This document shows, piece after piece, positions 1-7,179 of a DNA stretch of 64,000 nt. The notes under the pieces are model-generated. The model had not been told where the DNA came from. It saw only the letters and a list, made by a program, of their open reading frames with translations, and did not search any database. The stretch is taken from NCBI RefSeq assembly GCF_030546645.1, contig NZ_JAUOTO010000005.1, positions 682,001 to 746,000 of the forward strand, given 5' to 3'. Made by a program: the position numbers and the translations under genes. The stretch is from Flavitalea plasmicola. Lineage in GTDB: Bacteria; Bacteroidota; Bacteroidia; Chitinophagales; Chitinophagaceae. The stretch's first letter is position 1; each line of letters begins with the position of its first letter.

Positions 1-139
1 TTATACGAAGATCTTCGAGTCGGATTGGAGTACGGCATCGAAGACCATTCCTATTCCGCCTAAGAACGTGGCGGCGCCTGAGACATTGATGACCGGGAAG
101 TTTGTGAAGGTGGTGCCGGCGGATTATGAGGAGGTGTAA
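1..139 (+). CDS. 3' end of an unidentified protein
   Basis: An open frame enters from the left edge (codons start at base 2) and stops at TAA 137-139, giving the last 45 residues of a protein. The peptide is lysine- and proline-rich in its middle, with no motif I recognise, and ends in an acidic tail (DYEEV). It lies in codon phase without internal stops and uses GC-rich codons like the real genes of the window, so I take it as the true end of a gene whose body is outside. No function can be given. Confidence 0.5.
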   Translation, partial: YTKIFESDWSTASKTIPIPPKNVAAPETLMTGKFVKVVPADYEEV

Positions 140-646
140 AATAGGCTTTTGAGGAGATCTAACTGGGGAAAGGCTATTTATATAGAGCGGATCTTGGTGT
201 GATGTAATGAGATTGTTACAATAAGTATGTCAGTTTTAAAATCATGTAAATTTAAATTGATAACATTGAAAAGAAAACCTTTGCCTCATGTGACACGGGA
301 ACCTTCATCATAAACACCAACTGTTCGATAAGAGAATAAGTATCGATAGAGTGTAAGTACCCCTTAGCTTAAAATAAAACCACCTTGACACAAACACTTT
401 AATTGTAACGAGATTAACGTCGCTAATCACAGTCACCTCTACTATATTGGTGGCATTATTTGGATATGCGATAAATCGACACGAAACACATAATATACAC
501 GACAAGCTTTTGATAATTTCTATCTGCGGGGTTGTTTACCTTTTAACGATGCAAGGAGGGACCTGTAGAGAGCTCTTATTCTCCTTTGAATGGGACTTAA
601 TCCCGCCTAACACGCTATCTTTGCGCTGCATTGCCAATCAGCACAT
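140..646. other. AT-rich intergenic stretch, no convincing gene
   Basis: About 500 bases between the left partial gene and the DUF4062 gene. It is clearly more AT-rich than its surroundings. Two small open frames exist (308-505 minus; 447-650 plus, starting at GTG), but neither has a protein-like composition or an RBS. The second overlaps the DUF4062 start by four bases, which I consider chance. The only regulatory signal I see is the -7-like box at 616-623. Confidence 0.5.
616..623 (+). promoter_or_regulatory. Putative -7 box of the DUF4062 gene
   Basis: TATCTTTG matches the Bacteroidota -7 consensus TAnnTTTG and lies 23 bases before the ATG at 647. A TTTG at 585-588 could be the -33 box, but the 27-base gap is longer than usual. 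Confidence 0.4.
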
Positions 647-1564
647 ATGAAAGATAAAAAGCTACAGGTATTCGTTTCATCTACCTATTCCGATCTTAAA
701 GAGGAGCGGCAGGCAGCCGTAGAAGCCATCCTGTCCTCCGGACATATCCCCGCCGGTATGGAGCTATTCTCCGCCGGCGATGAATCACAACTTGCCGTTA
801 TAAAACGCTGGATTGACGAATCTGACATTTATTTGCTTATTCTTGGCGGGAGGTATGGTAGCATCGAACCTCTTTCCGGGAAAAGCTATACCCAATTAGA
901 ATACGAGTATGCCGTCATACAAAGAAAGCCCTTGTTTGCCGTCGTCATGAATGAAAAGGCTTTAGAGGAGAAAGTCAAAAGAGAAGGGAGTCATGTATTG
1001 GAAAGAGAGAACCCCAAACTTCTACAAGCATTCCGCGATATCGTTCTTTCCAACCTGGTCAGATTCTGGGACGACAAAAAAGATATCAAACTTGCCATCC
1101 ACGAAACGATAAGCGAATTTAGTTACACAAAGGTACTCGTCGGTTGGATCAGAGGAGACAACCAGGTCAATACGGGCATTCTAGCCGAAGAAATAGCGCG
1201 ATTAACAAAAGAGAACGGTGAATTGCGGGTAAAGCTACAAGATCCACAGGGAAGAGACACCGCGCTATATTCTGGCATGACCTATGAACAGTTGCGAGAC
1301 CTGCTAAAAAAACAAACTTTCGAAGATAATGTTTATGCTTCTAATCTTTTTGATCTAATTTTTTACATCGGGGCCAAAATAGAGAGCGATCACAGGGTAC
1401 ACCTCCCCAAATCCAACAAAGGCGCACAAAAGTTGGAATTATTTAAAATAATTTATCGGACAGGGTCAGATCTTGAAAATGCCTCTTTCCTCTTTACCCC
1501 TGATGGACATAACTTTTACTTAAAAGCGCTTCTTTTAGACAGCCAAGGTCAAACCACACAGTAA
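647..1564 (+). CDS. DUF4062 domain protein
   Basis: A 305-residue protein. The first about 95 residues form a DUF4062 domain: an opening strand VFVSSTYSDLKEER, then GMELFSA, a DES..AVIKRWIDESDIYLLILGGRYGS segment and a YTQLEYEYA segment, all hallmarks of the family. DUF4062 is an alpha/beta domain often found at the N-terminus of NTPase, TPR or effector-like proteins in accessory DNA; its activity is not established. Residues about 170-200 look like a short coiled coil (EEIARLTKENGELRVKL), and the C-terminal 100 residues match nothing I know. The ATG at 647 is chosen because the domain begins seven residues later. The gene stands alone and ends 28 bases before a tRNA-Leu fragment, which fits accessory, possibly horizontally acquired DNA. 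Confidence 0.85.
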   Translation: MKDKKLQVFVSSTYSDLKEERQAAVEAILSSGHIPAGMELFSAGDESQLAVIKRWIDESDIYLLILGGRYGSIEPLSGKSYTQLEYEYAVIQRKPLFAVVMNEKALEEKVKREGSHVLERENPKLLQAFRDIVLSNLVRFWDDKKDIKLAIHETISEFSYTKVLVGWIRGDNQVNTGILAEEIARLTKENGELRVKLQDPQGRDTALYSGMTYEQLRDLLKKQTFEDNVYASNLFDLIFYIGAKIESDHRVHLPKSNKGAQKLELFKIIYRTGSDLENASFLFTPDGHNFYLKALLLDSQGQTTQ

Positions 1565-1592
1565 AAGACCTTTCCCACATGAAAAGGCGCCT

Positions 1593-1644
1593 GTGCCTAG
1601 AACAGGGATCGAACCCGCACATTGTTGCCAATAGCAGATTTTGA
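1593..1644 (-). other. 3' fragment of a tRNA-Leu(CAA): probable att scar
   Basis: Read on the minus strand, the sequence begins at T33 of an anticodon loop (T-CAA-AA), continues with the 3' anticodon strand TCTGC, then a class II variable arm (TATTG-GCAA-CAATG, stem of five), a T-arm (GCGGG-TTCGATC-CCTGT), the 3' acceptor strand TCTAGGC and the discriminator A at 1594. The D-arm and the 5' anticodon strand are absent: the bases before T33 belong to the end of the M20 gene (stop at 1648-1650). A break inside the anticodon loop with an intact 3' end is what tyrosine integrases leave when they use a tRNA gene as attB. No integrase is visible in the window. CAA in a class II tRNA means leucine. 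Confidence 0.6.
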
Positions 1645-1647
1645 CCC

Positions 1648-3012
1648 TCACTTCTCCGCAAAAAACTGATGAAAATAAGGTATCGTTTCGATCCCTTTGT
1701 AAAAATTTGCCAGGTCGAACTTTTCGTTGGGCGAGTGAAGGTTATCGCTGTCCAAGCCGAATCCCATAAAGACAACTTTTATACCCAGTTCCTTTTCGAA
1801 AAGGGAGCAGATAGGAATACTACCTCCACCCCGTACAGGAACCGGTTCCTTCCCAAAAGTCGCCTTGATGGCCTTCGCCGCGGATTGATAGGCTTTTGAA
1901 TCGATGGGGGTCATATAAGGTTCGCCGCCGTGGTGTTCTTCAGCTTTCACTGTCACACCTTTGGGGGCGATCTGCTGAAAATAGTTCAGCAGCTTTTCCG
2001 TGATCTTCACCGAAGACTGGTTAGGCACCAGCCGGGCAGAGATCTTGGCCGTCGCTTTGGACGGCAGGACGGTCTTCGCACCTTCGCCCGTGTAGCCGCC
2101 CCAGATGCCGTTGACCTCGATGGTGGGGCGGATGCCGGTGCGCTCGTTGGTGGTATATCCTTTTTCGCCCCAGAGCTCGCTTACGCCCAGGTCTTTTTTA
2201 TATTCTGCTTCATTGTAAGGTGCTGCGGCCATTAACTTGCGTTCTGCGGCTGTCGCTTCCACCACATCGTCATAAAATCCGGGGATGGTGATGTGATTAT
2301 TCGCATCATGACAGCTGGCGATCATTTTGGCCAGAATGGTAATGGGATTGGCTACCGCACCGCCGTATACGCCGCTGTGGAGATCGCGGTTGGGACCGGT
2401 GACTTCCACTTCTATATAGGAGAGCCCTCTTACGCCGATGTCGATGGAGGGATTTTCCAGGCTGATCAGGGCGGTGTCACTGATGAGGATAACGTCGGCC
2501 TTCAGCAGGTCCTTATGGGAGGAAACGAATTTCGCCAGGTTGGGGCTGCCGATCTCTTCTTCTCCTTCGATGATGAACTTAATATTGGTGAGCATAGTAC
2601 CCGTGTTGACCATGGTCTCCAGGGCTTTTACGTGCATGTAGAATTGCCCCTTGTCATCGGCGGAGCCACGGGCATAGATCTTGCCGTCCTTGATCACGGG
2701 ATCGAAGGGGCCGCTGTGCCAGAGTTCCAGGGGGTCGGCAGGCTGTACATCATAATGGCCATAGACCAGGACTGTGGGAAGGGATGCGTCAACGATCTTT
2801 TCACCGTATACAACTGGATGACCATCTGTGGGGTAAATCACAGCCTCATCGGCGCCGGCTTTCAGGAGAGACTGTTTTACGGCTTCCGCGCATTTGGCCA
2901 TATCGGGCTTGTGCTCGCTGCGGGCTGAGATGGAGGGTATGCGAAGAAGGTCCAGCAGTTCATCGAGAAAGCGCTGTTTGTTCTTTTCCTGGTAGTCTTT
3001 CCAAGCTGTCAT
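1648..3012 (-). CDS. M20 family metallopeptidase (dipeptidase-like)
   Basis: 454 residues, the normal length for the M20A dipeptidase/CNDP-like group. Zinc and catalytic signatures are in place: GHYDVQPAD (H86, D88), RGSADDKGQ (D119/D120) and EGEEEIGS (E151/E152, general base and ligand), followed by the GGG.IP segment near the C-terminus. The dimerisation lid domain sits in the middle. There is no signal peptide, so it is probably cytoplasmic and cleaves dipeptides or N-acylated amino acids; the exact substrate cannot be read. The ATG at 3012 gives the standard N-terminus. The stop lies three bases from the tRNA-Leu fragment, yet the C-terminus appears complete, so integration did not visibly truncate it. 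Confidence 0.92.
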   Translation of the reverse strand: MTAWKDYQEKNKQRFLDELLDLLRIPSISARSEHKPDMAKCAEAVKQSLLKAGADEAVIYPTDGHPVVYGEKIVDASLPTVLVYGHYDVQPADPLELWHSGPFDPVIKDGKIYARGSADDKGQFYMHVKALETMVNTGTMLTNIKFIIEGEEEIGSPNLAKFVSSHKDLLKADVILISDTALISLENPSIDIGVRGLSYIEVEVTGPNRDLHSGVYGGAVANPITILAKMIASCHDANNHITIPGFYDDVVEATAAERKLMAAAPYNEAEYKKDLGVSELWGEKGYTTNERTGIRPTIEVNGIWGGYTGEGAKTVLPSKATAKISARLVPNQSSVKITEKLLNYFQQIAPKGVTVKAEEHHGGEPYMTPIDSKAYQSAAKAIKATFGKEPVPVRGGGSIPICSLFEKELGIKVVFMGFGLDSDNLHSPNEKFDLANFYKGIETIPYFHQFFAEK

Positions 3013-3048
3013 GAGGATGTGATTTTTGGAAAGGCAAATATAGGGGAT

Positions 3049-4560
3049 TTAGCCAACTGTGACCGGGGAAGGGGGTACCGCCGGTGCGGGGCTGTCGGCA
3101 TGGCGGTATATGTATTCCAGGAAGAATAAGGATAAGGATACCTCCAGGATGACGATGAAGATCTGGTACCGCATGACAATGGCGGCGGCAAAAAGACTAA
3201 AGCCAAAATCGCAAAGCCAGAGGAAGAGGATCGCCAGAAGGCAATAATTGTATGGTTTTCCAATGCGTGACCATCCTTTGTTCAACAGGAAGCCCAGCAG
3301 GCTCAGGATAAAGGCGAGGTGAATCAGCCCGAATAATATGGGATAGAAAGAAGATATCTGCAGGCGGAGGTTGATATATTCCGGGTTGACCATGAGGGTG
3401 GTAAGCCCAAACCACCGGGTGGCTTCCGGGCCCAGTTCATCCGGCCGCAGGAAAAAAGGCGTGATTGTCTCATAGATTTCCCGTGGAGGGAATGCATATC
3501 GTTGCAGGTTGGGCCATAGGAACCAGCGGGCAAAGTGTATGGGATATTTCCGTGCCAGGTAGGACCCGTAGGCCGTATATAGCGGCCCCATGCGCGACCA
3601 CTTTTTGAAGTTGAGAAAGGAGGCGGTGTCCTGACCATACTGCAGGACCATGTATTGCATCAGGGGGGAATAGCCTCCGAACATAAATGGGCTGCCATGA
3701 AAGACATCCGGTGTATTCAGGTCGCCCGGATCATGGGAGAGGTCAAAATACCGGCGCGCCATCCTGTCCAGTGTGCGGAACCGTGCCGGCACCGTATCAG
3801 ACTTACCGGGATGTACATGGGCATACATATACATGGCATCATTCGCCAGCTTCCATCCGCCAAAAGGGGAAAATTGCCTTACCCCGCAATATTCTTCCAT
3901 CTTGTGGCTGCTGTAGGTGATAAAGCCGGCCACCAGTAGAATGGGAAGGCCGATGCCGGCCAGTTTTAGCCGGATGTTTTGGCGGCTGAGCAGAAAGGCC
4001 AGGGCAGCTACGACAGGATAGTATAAGGCGTTGTAGCGGACTGTGAAAGTAACGAGGAGCAGCAGGGCATGAGTAAAGATCATGTAAGGCCGGGGTCTGT
4101 AGATGATCCATAGTAGCTGCACGACCCAAAGGATGCTGAGGCCATTGAACAGGGAGTCCGCCATAATGAGATTACCGGTATAAAGCAGGAGGGGATTGGC
4201 GAAGAAAAAGATGAAAAGGATATTGGAAGTAAGATTGCCAAGATTAAAAAAGAACCGCATGGTAAAGAAGAGGACCAGCAGGGAGAGCTCCAGGAACAAA
4301 TACTGAAAGCATACCAGCACCAGCGGGGAATGGGTGAATAATCCCATCAGCTGCAGAAATCTGGAATACCCGATGGGCCATGCATTGACATCCGCATTGT
4401 TGGCGGCAGCCCGGATGTAGTAGTAACTGTCCATCACAAGGTTGGGATATGGGTAGAGGATCTTGAAAACCGCCAGCAGGATCAGGCTTACCCCTAAGGC
4501 GCTCCACAAGTAAAAGCGGTTTCTCCGCTGGCTCCATATGAAGTTGACCAGGTCAGGCAT
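3049..4560 (-). CDS. Polytopic membrane protein, GT-C glycosyltransferase-like
   Basis: 503 residues with about ten hydrophobic segments. After the first membrane helix comes a loop with DSYYYIRAA and AWPIGYSRFL, placed like the acidic catalytic loop of GT-C enzymes that use polyprenyl-phosphate sugars. It shares clear blocks with the protein at 22098-23606 (YPY..., D[S].YYIRAA/EYVRAA, AWPIGYS, FQYLFLE, RPRP, FSPFGGWKLA/FSPFSGWQLA, SPLMQY), so the two are paralogues. It is the last gene of a minus-strand group with an acyltransferase and another GT-C-like protein, which suggests work on a cell-surface glycan or lipid-linked sugar. No catalytic activity is proven; a transporter role cannot be excluded. 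Confidence 0.7.
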   Translation of the reverse strand: MPDLVNFIWSQRRNRFYLWSALGVSLILLAVFKILYPYPNLVMDSYYYIRAAANNADVNAWPIGYSRFLQLMGLFTHSPLVLVCFQYLFLELSLLVLFFTMRFFFNLGNLTSNILFIFFFANPLLLYTGNLIMADSLFNGLSILWVVQLLWIIYRPRPYMIFTHALLLLVTFTVRYNALYYPVVAALAFLLSRQNIRLKLAGIGLPILLVAGFITYSSHKMEEYCGVRQFSPFGGWKLANDAMYMYAHVHPGKSDTVPARFRTLDRMARRYFDLSHDPGDLNTPDVFHGSPFMFGGYSPLMQYMVLQYGQDTASFLNFKKWSRMGPLYTAYGSYLARKYPIHFARWFLWPNLQRYAFPPREIYETITPFFLRPDELGPEATRWFGLTTLMVNPEYINLRLQISSFYPILFGLIHLAFILSLLGFLLNKGWSRIGKPYNYCLLAILFLWLCDFGFSLFAAAIVMRYQIFIVILEVSLSLFFLEYIYRHADSPAPAVPPSPVTVG

Positions 4561-4597
4561 TGGACAAATATCTGCTGACGGGATGATCCTTTTGGGA

Positions 4598-5737
4598 TCA
4601 ATCCTGCGCCGGCCGGGAATATTTCCTGTAATTCCTGTTGATGAAATTCCGGCAGGGGTTTTCTAATCCATTGTATGTAACCGATGAGAGTATCACCAGG
4701 ATAAACAGGTAGGTGAGTGTATAAAACAACCCCGGGAAAAATAATCCGGATTTTAGAGGAGGCAACACGGATTTTAAGCCGGGTAAATCCAGGAAGTCTA
4801 TAAAAAAAAGCGTCACTATCGTTTGCATTAAATAAATAGAATAGGACACCTTACCGATAAACTGGGCCGGCCGTAGGGAGCATGTTTTATGAATAGCGCC
4901 ACTGTTGGAGGCAAAAGACAGTGTCAATCCGACAAATGATGCAATAATTAACAGGTCATTTAAACCGTTGTGCATACAAAGCAGCGCTGCCGCAATGAAA
5001 AATAAAGCAATAATATCTTTACTGAACAAACTCCGGATTGAACTTTTTTTATATAATGCATAGGCCAGCATGCCCAGCGTGAAGCCTGCTATACCACGCA
5101 GAAATGCATAACTGTTGATGACATCTAATTTGTGTTGCACCGGCCTGTGCTGGTTTGCCCCGGATTTTGAAGGCAGCCAGTACACGAGGAATAAATAAGT
5201 GATGATGACGAAAACAGTCAGGATAAGGCGGGCCGGCTTTTCTGTCTTATGCATAAAAACAGCGAGCAAAGGAAAGACCATATACGCGGCCCATTCGGCA
5301 CTAAGGCTCCAGGAGGGCGTATTCCACGTCACAGTATTGTGAATTCCAAAAGACTGCAGCAAAAAAATATTCGTAGGAATGGCGGCAGGATCGTTGGTCT
5401 CATTCCACTGCCAGGTGAAAATAGTTGTAACTACTAAAAACAACAGCGTGAAAATATGCAGCGGATAAATGCGGGCGACTCTTGCTACCATAAACCTTCT
5501 CAGGTTTTGCCTGGATATATTTTCAGCAAAGCTGTCGCCGTAAACATGCAGAATAATAAATCCGCTCATTATAAAAAACAGGTCCACCATCAGGTAGCCT
5601 TTTCTTAAAAGCATGACTGTAGTAAGGCGGGCAAAAATATTTCCATCATTTCTGAAATGAAAGACAGCCACCCATATTGCCGCAATGCCCCGCAATGGGG
5701 TGAGATTATTCAGATAAGGATGGTGCGCATTCGTCAT
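4598..5737 (-). CDS. Acyltransferase family 3 membrane protein (OafA/YrhL type)
   Basis: 379 residues, typical for Acyltransferase_3. The N-terminus carries the family signature: LTPLRGIAAIWVAVFHF (R16 and H27 match the conserved Arg and His) and then VDLFFIMSGFII with an H..GD segment. About ten membrane helices follow, and a SWSLSAEWAAY block gives the second family motif. Such enzymes move acetyl or other acyl groups from the cytoplasmic side to sugars of O-antigen, peptidoglycan or glycolipids. Its ATG overlaps the stop of the upstream gene by four bases, implying translational coupling, so it probably decorates the product of the neighbouring GT-C-like proteins. Confidence 0.9.
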   Translation of the reverse strand: MTNAHHPYLNNLTPLRGIAAIWVAVFHFRNDGNIFARLTTVMLLRKGYLMVDLFFIMSGFIILHVYGDSFAENISRQNLRRFMVARVARIYPLHIFTLLFLVVTTIFTWQWNETNDPAAIPTNIFLLQSFGIHNTVTWNTPSWSLSAEWAAYMVFPLLAVFMHKTEKPARLILTVFVIITYLFLVYWLPSKSGANQHRPVQHKLDVINSYAFLRGIAGFTLGMLAYALYKKSSIRSLFSKDIIALFFIAAALLCMHNGLNDLLIIASFVGLTLSFASNSGAIHKTCSLRPAQFIGKVSYSIYLMQTIVTLFFIDFLDLPGLKSVLPPLKSGLFFPGLFYTLTYLFILVILSSVTYNGLENPCRNFINRNYRKYSRPAQD

Positions 5738-7098
5738 CGTGGAGGAAAATAATAATATTGCACAGTGATGTCCCTGGACAGGTACGGTGCATAGTTTTCC
5801 AGGTTTCGTTTCAGCGTGATGGCCACACCTGAATCCATGCCATAGAAATTAAAAGTCTTTTTCCCGGACTGGTCATATGCGGGTATTTCCCAGCTGGCAG
5901 TCCTGACCCACCTTTCGGGCAATCCATGATCATACCGGTCAGTGATAATGGCCACCTGCGTGTTTTGTTCGTCGCTCAGCTGATGGACGAGCCGTGGGCT
6001 GAAGAAATGATGGACCTTGCTTCTGGCAACTTTTACACTGGCGAGTCCTGACAGATCAACATATTGCCCTTCCGCCAGATAGGACAGGACACTCATATCG
6101 TCAGACACAATGGACTGATGGTAGTAGTAGCGCCGGACAAACTGCCCCGCAGGATATTCCTGCCGGTAGATGCGGACGCTGGAACGGCTTGTCTCCCTGA
6201 AAGCATACAGGTTCCTTGTCATTATCAAAAGGGAAAAACACAGCGCTGTCAGCCCTGCAACCCAGGTGGTTTTCCGGTCCAGGCGTTTTATATGCCAACG
6301 GGACAGCAACGGCAGGGCCACAGCAAGGCCGCAACCCAGCAGCCAGTCGTAGCTCAGCATTGAACCTGCCGGCCCGACCATGAATGGATTGGGCAGGAAA
6401 TAACTGCCTTTAAAGACGGAGACGATGCCAAAAGCAAGGATGGGCAACAGGCTCCATAACACCAGCTCAAAAGCTTCCAGCCATTTCCGGCGGAATATCA
6501 GCAGCAGGCTTGCACCTGCCACCAGAAGGGCGCCGTCATATCTGGAGGCAACCAGCAATGCGCCATATATCAGCGTCCGTCTTGAAAAGGCTGGCATGGT
6601 CCATTCATCCGACAGCCTGCTGACAAACAGAAAGGCGAAGAGCAACAGGAGGGGGCTTTCCATGCCGGAGATCACCATGAGCGGTAATGGCGTTAAAACA
6701 ATTACTGCCAGCAGGACAAATAACTGATTCACCGGTCTGGTGCCCCTTTTGCTCAGCCATTTTTGTATGGCAGACAGAAGAATGATACCAATCACTGCAT
6801 TGAGGATGGGGATAATCACCAGGTGAGCGCCGAAAATAAAAAAGACGGCTGCCAGCAGCAGGGGATAGAGCAGGGAGGGGGAAGCTGATTCGAAATTAAA
6901 AAGGCCGACACCCCATATATGCCGGAAGGCCAGTGCTTTGGCAGTGGACAGCTGCAGAAAGGATTCGTCGCGGGGCAGCGAAAAGGCACCGCCGGTCTTT
7001 TGCAGCAGGTGCCAGGCGGGGACCAATACAGGTAGGAGAAAGACCGCCGCCGCAATGACCAGGATCAGTCTGCCTTTGCCAGGATTGATAGCGCGCAT
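5734..7098 (-). CDS. GT-C-like polytopic membrane protein
   Basis: 454 residues from the ATG at 7098; an upstream GTG at 7137 would add 13 residues, but the ATG directly precedes the first helix and is preferred. About ten helices are seen. The segments SGMESPLLLLFAF, ASRYDGALLV and KGSYFLPNPF resemble AftB-like and other GT-C arabinofuranosyl/mannosyl transferases, where a GMES/GLE-type motif and an R-x-D pair are recurrent. A C-terminal soluble region of about 130 residues follows. First gene of the three-gene group with the acyltransferase (four-base overlap) and the 503-residue protein. Assigned as a probable polyprenyl-phosphate-dependent glycosyltransferase; the sugar is unknown. Confidence 0.65.
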   Translation of the reverse strand: MRAINPGKGRLILVIAAAVFLLPVLVPAWHLLQKTGGAFSLPRDESFLQLSTAKALAFRHIWGVGLFNFESASPSLLYPLLLAAVFFIFGAHLVIIPILNAVIGIILLSAIQKWLSKRGTRPVNQLFVLLAVIVLTPLPLMVISGMESPLLLLFAFLFVSRLSDEWTMPAFSRRTLIYGALLVASRYDGALLVAGASLLLIFRRKWLEAFELVLWSLLPILAFGIVSVFKGSYFLPNPFMVGPAGSMLSYDWLLGCGLAVALPLLSRWHIKRLDRKTTWVAGLTALCFSLLIMTRNLYAFRETSRSSVRIYRQEYPAGQFVRRYYYHQSIVSDDMSVLSYLAEGQYVDLSGLASVKVARSKVHHFFSPRLVHQLSDEQNTQVAIITDRYDHGLPERWVRTASWEIPAYDQSGKKTFNFYGMDSGVAITLKRNLENYAPYLSRDITVQYYYFPPR

Positions 7099-7179
7099 AT
7101 GGACAAGGTTTTGTGGAAAATAAAAATAAGACAACACCCTGTTATCACATTGCGGCGAACATAGAACTAATAAGATGTT

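Noticed and set aside
447..650. 67-codon frame overlapping the DUF4062 start by ATGA
   Set aside because: GTG start, no ribosome site, no protein-like sequence; the -7 box at 616-623 lies inside it, so it is leader DNA rather than a gene.
3049..4560. Possible inverted-repeat insertion unit with the 22098-23606 gene
   Set aside because: Similarity is at the protein block level only; the DNA of the two genes is clearly different, so they are old paralogues and not flanking repeats of a recent element.
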